Source: Arthrobacter woluwensis
Lineage (GTDB): Bacteria; Actinomycetota; Actinomycetes; Actinomycetales; Micrococcaceae
Direction: 5' to 3'
Length of the DNA stretch: 64,000 nt
NCBI RefSeq assembly: GCF_900105345.1
Contig: NZ_FNSN01000004.1
Span: 124,001-188,000, forward strand
Below are positions 54,750 through 63,374 of this stretch, piece after piece (the first letter of the stretch is position 1; every line of letters begins with the position of its first letter). The translations under genes and the position numbers were made by a program. Under the pieces are notes generated by a model that ran no database searches, was not told the DNA's origin, and saw only the letters and a list, made by a program, of their open reading frames with translations.

Positions 54750-56063
54750 TCAGTCGAGGTCTTCCGGCCGGTCTTTCGGCAGGAAGAAGATGTACACCAC
54801 GAGCGAGAGCGCGATCGTGATGGTCACGTAGGTGAAGAGCCATTCCTTGTGCCCCTGGGCGGACAGCCACTCGCCGATGAGCGGCGTCGTCCCGCCGAAG
54901 AGCGAGTTCGCCACCGCATAGCCCAGGCCCACGCCGAGGGCGCGCACCGAGGATGGGAACAGCTCGGCCTTCATGATCGCGTTGACGGACGTGTAGTTCA
55001 CCACGATCAGCAGTGCGGCGACCATGAGCAGGAACGCCGGGAGGGGGTCGTGGACGGTGGCCAGCGTCGACATGATCGGCCACGTGAACACGGTGCCCAG
55101 CACGCCGAAGACGATCAGCAAGGTCCGGCGTCCGATCCGGTCGGAGAGCAGGCCGAACAGCGGCTGGATCAGCATGAACAGCAGCAGCGCCCAGAAGTTG
55201 ATGACCGAGGTCTGGGACTTCGGGATGTGCGAGACGTTGTTCATGTAGCTGAGGATGTACGTGGTGTAGAGGTAGAACGCGCACGTGCCGCCCATGGTGA
55301 AGAACACCACCACCAGGAACTGCTTCCAGTGCTTCGTGAAGAGGAGCTTGAGGGTGCCGGGCTGGGCGCCGTCCGAGCGGACCGCTTCGCGCTGTTCGGT
55401 GGTGATGGTCTCGTCCATGGTCCGCCGCAGCCACAGCACCAGCAGGGACGCCACGGCGCCGATGGCGAACGGGATGCGCCAGCCCCAGTCGTGGATGGCC
55501 CGCTCGCCCAGCGTCTGCTGGAGGATCACGAGGGTCAGGAGGGCCAGAACCTGGCCGCCGACAAGGGTCACGTACTGGAAGCTCGAGAAGAAGCCCCGCT
55601 TGCCGCTCACCGCCGCCTCACTCATGTAGGTGGCGCTCGTGCCGTACTCGCCGCCCACCGAGAAGCCCTGCAGCAGCCGCGACGCGTACATCAGGACGGT
55701 CGCCCAGACGCCGATCTGCGCGGCCGTCGGCAGCACGGCGACCAGGAGTGAGCCGAGGCCCATGAGGCTGACGGACAGGGTCAGCGCGGCGCGGCGTCCG
55801 CGGCGGTCTGCGAAGCGTCCGAAGAACCACGAGCCCACCGGCCGCATCAGGAACGTCAGGGCGAACGTCAGGTACGCGTCGATCTGGGCCTGCGCCGGGT
55901 CCTTGCCGTTGAAGAAGGAGCTCGCGAAGTAGGAGGAGAAGGCGGCGTAGACATAGAGGTCGTACCATTCGATCAGATTGCCGGCCGAGCCCTTGAGGAT
56001 GTTCGCGACGGCGCGGCCCATCGTGGGCTGCTTCGCCGGTGGGGCAAGACGTGTTCCTGACAT
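54750..56063 (-). CDS. MHS-family MFS transporter (organic acid/osmolyte:proton symporter)
   Basis: 437 residues from ATG 56063 (aaaggtg SD). Twelve helices with MHS features: GNLIEWYDLYVYAAFSSYFA at helix 1, GRFADRRGRRAALT (motif A) and RLLQGFSVGGEYGTSATYMSE. The family transports alpha-ketoglutarate, citrate, shikimate or proline/betaine; the substrate cannot be assigned. Monocistronic. Confidence 0.92.
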   Translation of the reverse strand: MSGTRLAPPAKQPTMGRAVANILKGSAGNLIEWYDLYVYAAFSSYFASSFFNGKDPAQAQIDAYLTFALTFLMRPVGSWFFGRFADRRGRRAALTLSVSLMGLGSLLVAVLPTAAQIGVWATVLMYASRLLQGFSVGGEYGTSATYMSEAAVSGKRGFFSSFQYVTLVGGQVLALLTLVILQQTLGERAIHDWGWRIPFAIGAVASLLVLWLRRTMDETITTEQREAVRSDGAQPGTLKLLFTKHWKQFLVVVFFTMGGTCAFYLYTTYILSYMNNVSHIPKSQTSVINFWALLLFMLIQPLFGLLSDRIGRRTLLIVFGVLGTVFTWPIMSTLATVHDPLPAFLLMVAALLIVVNYTSVNAIMKAELFPSSVRALGVGLGYAVANSLFGGTTPLIGEWLSAQGHKEWLFTYVTITIALSLVVYIFFLPKDRPEDLD

Positions 56064-56668
56064 ACCGTTGCACCTTTCCGCCGCCACGCGCCGATGCGCC
56101 GCAGCCGCGGGCCACGCTACCCCCGGAGTGGTCCCGGTCACGGTGTATTGGTCATATTGGTCACAGCTGCGACCGGAAAGGCCGCGGGGTCGCCGGGTTC
56201 CTCACCCCGATGCCCGCATTGCTGTTCATGGGGCTGGGCGGTAACGCCGAGAGCCTGGGCGCCTGGCTCCTGTTGGGCGGCGCCGGGGCGCTGTGCGCCG
56301 TCGTCGGACGCCTGGCGATCTGGAAGCTGGTCGAGGTGACACCGGCCGCGGCTCCTCGGCCGTAGTCCGATTCACCTCATGGCTCACGCTCATGGCGAAG
56401 CGTGGAGTCGCCGGGAACTTCCACCGCCGCAGAGCGGTCGGCGCGCCGGCAATGAACGATGACGGCGCAGATTGTTTTCACGGCACGCGTGAGGATTCCG
56501 GCACCTCCTTCGTCCTCTCTTGTGTCCAGGGTTCCCTCGAGCGACGCCGTCCCCGCCCGGCTGCGAAAACCCTGAGGCAAACGAGCGCCGCCAACACGTC
56601 ACGGATGCGAATCCGTCACAGGGAGTCTTGCGACGCGCCGAACAGCTCCGACCTCAGTAGGAATGTGG
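56064..56668. other. 605-bp gap: MHS promoter side and low-coding region
   Basis: Apart from the short membrane frame at 56210 nothing convincing is seen. The part 56370-56660 has lower third-position GC and frequent stop codons than its surroundings, compatible with decayed or imported DNA. Confidence 0.4.
56210..56365 (+). CDS. possible small membrane protein
   Basis: 51 residues from ATG 56210: MPALLFMGLGGNAESLG, then a hydrophobic stretch and WKLVEVTPAAAPRP. One or two helices could form. No SD is seen and the start is uncertain; a longer frame reads in from 56039. It may be a gene fragment. Confidence 0.3.
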   Translation: MPALLFMGLGGNAESLGAWLLLGGAGALCAVVGRLAIWKLVEVTPAAAPRP

Positions 56669-57148
56669 ATGAACGAACAAGAAGCACGCGGAAGCGACCA
56701 CCCCGGTCGACAGCTGCCGCACCCCGGCCGCCCTGAGGATCCGGTTGCACGGACGTTCACGGCTGACGACACCCAGGTCGATCCACGGCTGACGAGTCCG
56801 GAGCGTTGCACTGCACCGCGAACCATTGGAACCTGGGAGACGTGGCACGACTACTGTCACGATCAGGGCCGGATCGAGCACGACCAGCACTCACCTCGGC
56901 AGAGCAGAATCGCCGCCCTCTTCGAGAATGAAGCAGCATGGAACGCGTACCAGCGCCTCCCGGGACCGTTCAGAGACATCATCTGGATCTTCGACATCGA
57001 ATTGGGCGATTTCACTCAAGCAGCTGCCGCTCTATCGCTCCCCGATTCGGCCATCATGGCTCTGTACCAGCGCGCCAAGGCCACTCTCCGCCTGACATAC
57101 AACCACGAACTCAACCGTCCGTTGCCGCCCACGGAGGCACATGATTGA
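56669..57148 (+). CDS. orphan sigma-region-4-like DNA-binding protein
   Basis: 159 residues from ATG 56669 (tagga upstream; ATG 56663 possible). The N-terminal 85 residues are polar and unstructured with no region 2. Residues 90-150 (WNAYQRLPGPFRDIIWIFDIELG, LYQRAKATLRLTYNHEL) match region 4 of the sigma fusion at 40293-41912 (FRALPERWQEVIWYLDVEG, LGVRARDALRREYL). It is either a truncated ECF sigma factor or a small regulator that uses the -35-binding domain alone. Composition is less GC-biased than neighbours. Confidence 0.6.
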   Translation: MNEQEARGSDHPGRQLPHPGRPEDPVARTFTADDTQVDPRLTSPERCTAPRTIGTWETWHDYCHDQGRIEHDQHSPRQSRIAALFENEAAWNAYQRLPGPFRDIIWIFDIELGDFTQAAAALSLPDSAIMALYQRAKATLRLTYNHELNRPLPPTEAHD

Positions 57149-57238
57149 CGCTGCGACCCGGCGATAACGCCAGACACCTGGTCGTCCACCGAGCCGACTC
57201 CCTTCGCGTGTGAAGGGCGCCGAGACTCATTCGGCTGC

Positions 57239-58477
57239 TTATGGCAAAGACGTGGGGGCTGGGTCCGGGTTCCCGTGGCGCTGACCGTAGAGCTTGTTGA
57301 TCAGTATGGCTCCTCCTGCCCCATGCAGGATGAGGCTGCCGAGGACGACCATGGTCGTGGCCGCAAGGACCGGATAGCCCTCTTCGGGCGGCAAGGCGTT
57401 GAAGGCCAGTAGCCCGAACACGATGGAGGCGGCGCCCCGCGGGCCCATGGCGGCCATGAACAGCCTGTCCTTGGGCCGGACCTTCGACTTGCTCAACGCG
57501 AGCCAGACAGGCACGAACCGCCCCAGTGTCAGGGCGAACAGTGCGAGGAACAGCGTCGGCCACCAGTCGTAGGTCGCACCGATCAGGATCACGGCGGAGA
57601 GCCCGAACGCGAACCACAGCATGAGGTTCACCAAGGAGGTGAGATCTTCGACGAAGGTGAGCTCCACCTTGTCCTCCCACTCGCGGCCCCGGGCGAAACG
57701 GAAGGCGATACCGCAGACGAACGCGGCCACGAAGCCGTTGGCCCCCAGCGTGACGGCCAGCCCGAAGGTGGTGATGGGAATGGCGACGATGCCGATGCGG
57801 ATGCTCTGACGGTCCGCCCAGCCCTTGGCCAGGGCGGTCCGGAAAAGGTATCCCAGTGCCACGCCCAGGACTGCGCCGATGACGATGGCCAGCAGTCCGG
57901 CGGGGGCGGCCTTCAGCAGGGCTCCGAGGGCATCGTTTTTCGACGCTTGAGCGCTGGCGCCCAGGGCCAGGGCCCCGAGCAGCAGGGGGGACACGAGGCC
58001 GTCGTTGTAGCCGCTTTCGACGCTCAGCCAGCGACGGACGCGGTTGGGCACCTTCTTGTCCTTCAGAATCGACAACTCCGGAGAGAAGTCGGCGGGGATG
58101 GAGATGCACGCCACCGCCAGGATCGCCGCCGTCGAGAGGTCCAGGGGCAGGACGAAACCGAACGCGATCACCAGGGCGACCGACAACGGCAGCGCGATGA
58201 AAAGGAGCCTCAGCGGCACCGGCCCGAACTGCGCGCGGACCGATCCACGGACATCCACCGCATCACTGAACAGCAACAGGGCCAGGATGACTTCTGCGAT
58301 GTACAGCGCCAGATGGGAGTCGAAAAACTCAGCGGATCCGTTGACGCTCAAGGCTCCGACCAGGGCGCCGAGTCCTGCCATGATCATCGGGCCGGTGATC
58401 CAGGCGGCCCTGAGCTTTCGGTGCACCAGAGCCCAGCACAATGAAGCGCAGCCGAGAATCGCGATTGCCAGCATCAT
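57239..58477 (-). CDS. cation:proton antiporter (CPA1/NhaP-like)
   Basis: 412 residues from ATG 58477 (a second ATG follows). About 12 helices. Family motifs: LLLFSDAVDVRGS, and RRWLSVESGYNDGLVSP with the ion-binding Asp of NhaP proteins, and GPRGAASIVFGLLAF near the end. The usual ATDP motif of helix 5 is replaced by ISIPADFSPE, which keeps an acidic residue. Exchanges Na+ or K+ for protons. It lies 35 nt beyond the ABC gene stop, same strand, so it may share its transcript. Confidence 0.88.
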   Translation of the reverse strand: MMLAIAILGCASLCWALVHRKLRAAWITGPMIMAGLGALVGALSVNGSAEFFDSHLALYIAEVILALLLFSDAVDVRGSVRAQFGPVPLRLLFIALPLSVALVIAFGFVLPLDLSTAAILAVACISIPADFSPELSILKDKKVPNRVRRWLSVESGYNDGLVSPLLLGALALGASAQASKNDALGALLKAAPAGLLAIVIGAVLGVALGYLFRTALAKGWADRQSIRIGIVAIPITTFGLAVTLGANGFVAAFVCGIAFRFARGREWEDKVELTFVEDLTSLVNLMLWFAFGLSAVILIGATYDWWPTLFLALFALTLGRFVPVWLALSKSKVRPKDRLFMAAMGPRGAASIVFGLLAFNALPPEEGYPVLAATTMVVLGSLILHGAGGAILINKLYGQRHGNPDPAPTSLP

Positions 58478-58512
58478 GGGGTGTTCGTCCGTTTCCTTGC
58501 GTCCGGGCCTCC

Positions 58513-60273
58513 TCAGTCCAGGCTGAAGGAGGCCACCATCGTACGGTACAGATCCGAGGATTCCAGGAGTTCCCGGTGGGTTCCTGCGCCGACGACGCGT
58601 CCTGCGTCCATGAGGAAGATCCTGTCTGCGCCGACGACGGTGCTGAGGCGATGGGCGATCGTCACCACGGCTCCGTCCTTCGCCTGACGATCGATCATCC
58701 GGCCGATCGCGGCCTCAGAGATCCCATCCACCTGGGCTGTGGCTTCGTCCAGGAGAAGCACCTTCGGCTTGGACAGCATGGCCCGGGCGATACCGATGCG
58801 CTGACGCTGCCCGCCGGAGACGGTCTCCGAGTTGAGTGCGCTGTCCAGTCCATCAGGGAGTCCGTTGACGAACTCCTCCAGCCGCACCTCACGGAGAACG
58901 TCTGCGATGTCACCGGCCGACGGACTGGTGCTGCCGAAGGTCAGGTTCTCCCTCAACGTGCCGGGAAGAGTAGGCACATCCTGTTCCACATAACCGATGG
59001 CCTGGCGGACTTCGGTCCTCGAGAGGGCTTCGTAGGGCGCACCCTGGAGGGAGATGCGTCCCTTTTCAGCGTCGATGAAACACAGGATCAGGGAGAAGAT
59101 GGTGGTCTTCCCAGCACCGGACGGGCCGACGATCGCCGTATGGCCCTTCGGAGGGATCGAGAGCGAGACGCCCTGCAGCACGGCGGGCCCCTCCGGGTGA
59201 TAACGCACATGGACATCGTCGAGCGCGACGGCGGGCGCGGCATCTGAACGCCACCCACCTGGCGCGGTCACGGAATCCGACTCCACCGGCAGTGACTGCA
59301 CCTCACGGATCCGTCCCGCCGCCGCGACCCCTGCCTGCAGGCTCGTCAGGTTCTGTCCCAGTTCCGTGACCGGGCTGAGCAGCCCCATGACGTACAAGAG
59401 GAACGCGATGAGGGTGGACAACTGCAGTTCTCCTGAAGCCACTCGCATCGCTCCGAAGCAGAGGACGAAAATCGTGGCGGCCTGGACGCCGGCCCATCCC
59501 ACACTCCACACGACAGCCTCCAGGCGGACTGCTCGCAAACTATGCCGACGAGACTCGGAAGCATGAGAAACCAGGAGCTTCTCCTGGCTCGGCTCGGACG
59601 TCGTCGACTTCACCGTCTTGATGGCTCGGAGCGTGGTGGCCAGAGAGCCGCCGAGGCGACCGAGTGAATCCTGGGCGCGATCCTGCGAATCCGCGATCGA
59701 AGGCATCAAGAAGGCAAAGACCGCCGCGACCAGCGCTATGGCGATCATGGTGGCCAGGGCCAGGGACACGTCAAGAACGAACATCATCACCACGGTCCCC
59801 ACCAACAGAATGGAACCATTGACCAGTCCCACGATGCTCGTGGAGGCGGCCTCGCGCAACAGCACGGAATCACTCGTCACCCGAGTGACCAGCTCACCGG
59901 CCGGACGCTGCACCAGCGGGAGCAGCCTGGCACGCAGATAGCGCTGCACCATACCGCGCCGGGTCTCGAAGACCACATCTTCGGCCATCGTTCCGAGAAC
60001 GATGGCCTGCCAGCACGTCACCGCCGCGCCGACGATCAGCAAACAGATGAGCACCACCAGTGGAGCCACGAACTGTTCCCTGGCACCCAGCGCATCAAGA
60101 ACCCAGCGAGTCGCCATCGGGCTGATGAGCTCCATGGCAGCCGCCGCAGCGCCGAGAACCAACGCGAACGCCAGCTTCCCACGGTGCGGGCGAGCGAAGC
60201 TCCAGAGAATTGCCGTCCTGGACGGCGGACGGGATCCCGTGGACCCGGCGTGTTCGATAATCGTCTTGGACAT
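58513..60273 (-). CDS. ABC half-transporter (permease-ATPase fusion)
   Basis: 586 residues from ATG 60273. Six helices in residues 20-310, then the ATPase: Walker A GPSGAGKTT, Q-loop YVEQDVPTLPG, signature SGGQRQR, Walker B VLLLDEATA and H-loop IAHRLSTV. Exporter type, working as a homodimer or with an unseen partner. It is divergent from a TetR gene with a dyad between, indicating inducible efflux, and is followed by an antiporter gene. Confidence 0.93.
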   Translation of the reverse strand: MSKTIIEHAGSTGSRPPSRTAILWSFARPHRGKLAFALVLGAAAAAMELISPMATRWVLDALGAREQFVAPLVVLICLLIVGAAVTCWQAIVLGTMAEDVVFETRRGMVQRYLRARLLPLVQRPAGELVTRVTSDSVLLREAASTSIVGLVNGSILLVGTVVMMFVLDVSLALATMIAIALVAAVFAFLMPSIADSQDRAQDSLGRLGGSLATTLRAIKTVKSTTSEPSQEKLLVSHASESRRHSLRAVRLEAVVWSVGWAGVQAATIFVLCFGAMRVASGELQLSTLIAFLLYVMGLLSPVTELGQNLTSLQAGVAAAGRIREVQSLPVESDSVTAPGGWRSDAAPAVALDDVHVRYHPEGPAVLQGVSLSIPPKGHTAIVGPSGAGKTTIFSLILCFIDAEKGRISLQGAPYEALSRTEVRQAIGYVEQDVPTLPGTLRENLTFGSTSPSAGDIADVLREVRLEEFVNGLPDGLDSALNSETVSGGQRQRIGIARAMLSKPKVLLLDEATAQVDGISEAAIGRMIDRQAKDGAVVTIAHRLSTVVGADRIFLMDAGRVVGAGTHRELLESSDLYRTMVASFSLD

Positions 60274-60284
60274 ACCTCTAATTA

Positions 60285-60298
60285 GGACATGAGTGTCC
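60285..60298. promoter_or_regulatory. TetR operator candidate between ABC and TetR genes
   Basis: GGACA-TGAG-TGTCC (60285-60298) is a perfect dyad with AT-rich flanks in the 64-nt divergent gap. Confidence 0.65.
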
Positions 60299-60337
60299 CA
60301 AAATCGTCAAAATGTGTACCATCAGGAGATGAGTTCG

Positions 60338-60922
60338 ATGCCTTCACCGTCCTCCGCAACACCATCGAAACGCGACCGGACGCGCCACGCCCTCCTGGAA
60401 TCGGGAATCGCGGTTCTGGTGACCAACCCAGGGGCCGCTCTCGGGGCCGTAGCACGGCATGCGGGGGTAGCGCGGAGCACCCTCCACCGCTACTTCGCGG
60501 ATCGGGCGGAGCTCGTCGAAGCGATCAACTCGCATGTCGAGGCTCAATACGAGGAGGCGATCGAGGGCGCCGACATCGAGAGCGGAACCGGGTACGAGGC
60601 ATTCGAGCGGATCGTCGAGGAGCTGCAGGACCGGATCGAGCTGTTCTCCTGGTGGATGCAGACGATCCACGCGGAGGTCGATGACTTCGACAGCGAACCG
60701 GACCAGCAACTACTCGCCACCATTCGACGCGGACAAGCCGACGGCACCATCGACGATCAGCTCACGGCGGAGTGGATCCACACCATGCTGTGGACCGCAC
60801 TCTGGACAGCCCACAAACAGGTGACCCTCAACGGATACCGCCCACGAACCGTACGCTCCGCCACGCGCCTCACCCTTCAAAAACTCGCAGCCCCCAGCCA
60901 TCGGACCCACCCGACGAATTAG
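60338..60922 (+). CDS. TetR-family transcriptional regulator
   Basis: 194 residues from ATG 60338, correctly spaced after caggag; ATG 60329 abuts the SD. The helix-turn-helix is GAVARHAGVARSTLHRYFADRAEL. The C-terminal helical domain has WMQTIHAEVDDFD and EWIHTMLWTALWTAHKQ. It is divergent from the ABC exporter and is its probable repressor. Confidence 0.9.
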   Translation: MPSPSSATPSKRDRTRHALLESGIAVLVTNPGAALGAVARHAGVARSTLHRYFADRAELVEAINSHVEAQYEEAIEGADIESGTGYEAFERIVEELQDRIELFSWWMQTIHAEVDDFDSEPDQQLLATIRRGQADGTIDDQLTAEWIHTMLWTALWTAHKQVTLNGYRPRTVRSATRLTLQKLAAPSHRTHPTN

Positions 60923-61029
60923 GCGCCAGAATCGGCCATTACTGACGCAGCGATTCGCTACGAACCAGCAGACGAGGTCGCGTCGGCGCATTCCCCGAAC
61001 GGCGGGTGCCGCCATGCAATACTGTCGCC

Positions 61030-61437
61030 ATGAGGGCACAGCCACCACCGCAATTCTCCGGCCCCATAGGGGCAGGGCCCTGGCCGGGGGCTCCCAAGCC
61101 GGCCAGGTCAGGTGCCCAGATCGCAGACCTGATCGTCTCGATCAGCCTGATCATCGTCGGCGTCGTCGGATTCGCATTCCTCGGATTCCTGACCCTGTTT
61201 CTCTCGATGATGTCTGACGGCTGCTACGCGAATCAATGCAATACCGGCCTGATGTCGGTCGGGTGGCTGATAGCTCTCGCCGTACCACCCGCTGTCTTTG
61301 TCGGAGCGGTCATCTGGACCATCATCCGCATCGCCCGTCGCAGGACCGCGTGGTGGGTCACCCTCGCAGGGGCCTTCGTCGCGATCCTGGTCTGGGCAGC
61401 CGGAGCCGGCCTCATGCAAGCGGGCCTTGGACGCTGA
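61030..61437 (+). CDS. small membrane protein, three helices (DUF6264-like)
   Basis: 135 residues from ATG 61030. A Pro/Gly-rich cytoplasmic start (PPPQFSGPIGAGPWPGAPKP), then three helices at about 31-58, 74-98 and 108-130, with a Cys pair (DGCYANQCN) in the first external loop. It resembles DUF6264-type Micrococcales proteins; the assignment is tentative. Confidence 0.7.
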   Translation: MRAQPPPQFSGPIGAGPWPGAPKPARSGAQIADLIVSISLIIVGVVGFAFLGFLTLFLSMMSDGCYANQCNTGLMSVGWLIALAVPPAVFVGAVIWTIIRIARRRTAWWVTLAGAFVAILVWAAGAGLMQAGLGR

Positions 61438-61452
61438 AAGCCCCGCTCCGCC

Positions 61453-62181
61453 TCAGGCCCCGTAGCTCGGTTCGCGGCGCTTGATCCAGCGGATCACCAG
61501 AGCGGTGACGGGCACCAGGGCGTACTCGACCAGGGTCTTGTAGAGGAAACCGACCAGAACGTAGTTGATGAACGTCGGCGCGTCCGCGATGCCGATGACG
61601 GGCGCCGCGATGGAACAGAAGATCAGGGTGTCCACGAATTCGCCCACACCGGACGACCCCATGAGGCGGGCCCAGAGGGTCTTCTCGCCCGTGCGGGCCT
61701 TCATCTTCACCAGGATCCAGGAGTTGATGGTCTGCCCGACCAGGAATGCCAGCAAGGAGGCCAGCACGATCTGCGGGACCGGACCGAGCGCTCCTTCCAG
61801 GGCGGCCTGCTTGGCGCGGCCGTAGTCGTCATCGAAACCGGGCAACGCGATGATCACCCAGTACGACAGGGATGCGAACACGGAGATCGCGAACGTGGTG
61901 ATGATGGCCTTCCGCGCCACCTTGAAGCCGTACACCTCGGAGATCACATCGCCCAGGACGTACGCGAGCGGGAAGAGGAAGAAGCCGCCGTCCGTCACCA
62001 CCGGCCCGATCACCACGCCCTTGGACGCGCCGATGTTGGACAGGATCACGATCACCGCCATGATCGCGAGCAGGATCCCGAAGAACGGGCTGCCGATGGA
62101 GGCGTAGCTCGGGGCTTTGACGGTGGAACCGGTGGCGGCGCCCTGCTGGGAGGGAGGCACGGCGGTGTTCTCGGCGTTCAT
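61453..62181 (-). CDS. queuosine precursor transporter (YhhQ/VUT family)
   Basis: 242 residues from ATG 62181 with a weak gaga upstream. Six helices. Family motifs: NIGASKGVV-like segment in helix 1-2, PLAYVLGDVISEVYGF, ILVKMKARTGEKTLWAR and GSSGVGEFVDTLIFCSIA. It imports preQ0/preQ1. It complements tgt, encoded 8 kb away. Confidence 0.92.
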   Translation of the reverse strand: MNAENTAVPPSQQGAATGSTVKAPSYASIGSPFFGILLAIMAVIVILSNIGASKGVVIGPVVTDGGFFLFPLAYVLGDVISEVYGFKVARKAIITTFAISVFASLSYWVIIALPGFDDDYGRAKQAALEGALGPVPQIVLASLLAFLVGQTINSWILVKMKARTGEKTLWARLMGSSGVGEFVDTLIFCSIAAPVIGIADAPTFINYVLVGFLYKTLVEYALVPVTALVIRWIKRREPSYGA

Positions 62182-62501
62182 GTGATTCTCAATTCAGGTG
62201 AAGGGCCGTCAGCCCCACGACGTGCGCGGCAGCGTCGGGGTCGGGCCCGGAAAGTGGTTCGCCAGGGTCGTCGGACCCCGCTGTATTAGCACTTGGAGAG
62301 ATCCCGGCTCGGCGGAATCCCTCCGGTATTCTCCCACGACGCGTGAGCCGGCCGCAGAGGGGTCGTAAGCTCCGGCAGCTGCCGGCCGCGCGTGTTCCGG
62401 CCCCGATGGGCAGCGCTCCCCATGTCCCGCCCGGCGGCGCCGTAGTACCGTGACCACAAACCCGGCGATCAGACGCCGAGGCGACGAACCCCGGAGACGA
62501 C
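62182..62501. other. 320-bp intergenic region before the type VII genes
   Basis: Divergent promoter region between the queuosine-precursor transporter and the EspG-like gene. Several GC-rich stem-loops are possible (cgacgtgcgcggcagcgtcg near 62219-62238), but I cannot match a known preQ1 riboswitch. A TTAGCACTT at 62286-62294 matches only half of a CIRCE element. Confidence 0.4.
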
Positions 62502-63374
62502 ATGACAGCCGCGATGACGGATCACTCGCTTGACCTGAATGTGCTCAGCTGGGCGCTCGCTGTGGAGAAGGCCTCCAGAGCCTCGAATGCGCAGCCGCCT
62601 GTTGCCGCTCTGCCGGATCCGCTCGCGGATCTCACCGACGAGCAGCGGCAGGCGCTCGAAGCTGAGCTTCACGCCGCAGGCATCACGGACGACGACGGCG
62701 CCCTCACCCCGGATTGGCAGCGGACGCTGACGCGCACGGCCGAAGCCCCGCTCACCCTCGAGCTGGTGGCGCGGAGCTCCGGCGTCTCGGTGCACTGCGA
62801 CGTGAGCCTGGCAGGTGGCTCGGGACTGGCCCGGACCACCTCGCGAACAGTGCGGGAGCTCCCGGACGGCAGGATCGTCACGGAGGCGGTCGGCGAGCGC
62901 ATGGCCGTGACGGAGTTCTCCGAGGAATCGCTCTGGGCGGTGGTGTCCGCGGCGCTGCCCGGCTTCGCCGAACTGACCTCCACCGCGATGCCCTCCATCG
63001 ACCGGGAGGAACGCATCCCTGTCACGGCGTCGGAGCTGGCCGCGGTGAACGCCGCCACACGGGCCACGGTGCAACTGTCCGTGGCCGCCGGGCGGCAGAT
63101 CGCCACCGGCGTCCCGGACCCCGGGTCCCCGCTGTACCGCTCGGTGCATCTCTGGCTTCTGACGGATCGCCTGTTCGAGGTGCGGACGACGCCCGGCCGG
63201 CAGGTGGACGGCGGTGCCGACGGTCAGAGCTCCCCAGCAGCCGTGCCGCAGGGCCGGCCCGGGGTCGTGCTCATCCCACAGGAACCCGGAACCCTGGCGC
63301 GGCAGCTCGTCTGGGACGTCCTGGGCGCTCAGCAATTCCTGAGCAGCGCCGCGGAAGGCGGTGCTCGCTCATGA
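62502..63374 (+). CDS. EspG-like ESX secretion-associated protein
   Basis: 290 residues from ATG 62502 (ccggaga). The arrangement resembles EspG family chaperones: an N-terminal LNVLSWALAVE segment, a helical LTDEQRQALEAELHAAGITDDDGALTPDWQ region, and a beta-rich core (LELVARSSGVSVHCDVS) followed by RTVRELPDGRIVTE. EspG binds substrates of type VII secretion in the cytosol. Its stop overlaps the next start (ATGA), pairing it with a WXG protein. Moderate certainty. Confidence 0.65.
   Translation: MTAAMTDHSLDLNVLSWALAVEKASRASNAQPPVAALPDPLADLTDEQRQALEAELHAAGITDDDGALTPDWQRTLTRTAEAPLTLELVARSSGVSVHCDVSLAGGSGLARTTSRTVRELPDGRIVTEAVGERMAVTEFSEESLWAVVSAALPGFAELTSTAMPSIDREERIPVTASELAAVNAATRATVQLSVAAGRQIATGVPDPGSPLYRSVHLWLLTDRLFEVRTTPGRQVDGGADGQSSPAAVPQGRPGVVLIPQEPGTLARQLVWDVLGAQQFLSSAAEGGARS

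Noticed and set aside
56064-56668. Several overlapping short frames of 60-150 codons
   Set aside because: No SD, no domain, and unusual codon choice; only the 56210 membrane frame was kept at low confidence.
62286-62294. CIRCE heat-shock operator (TTAGCACTT)
   Set aside because: Only the left half is present; no GAGTGCTAA partner follows at 9 nt.
62182-62501. preQ1 riboswitch ahead of the queuosine-precursor transporter
   Set aside because: I could not find the short hairpin plus A-rich tail of class I or a convincing class II/III pattern; only generic GC-rich stems are present.
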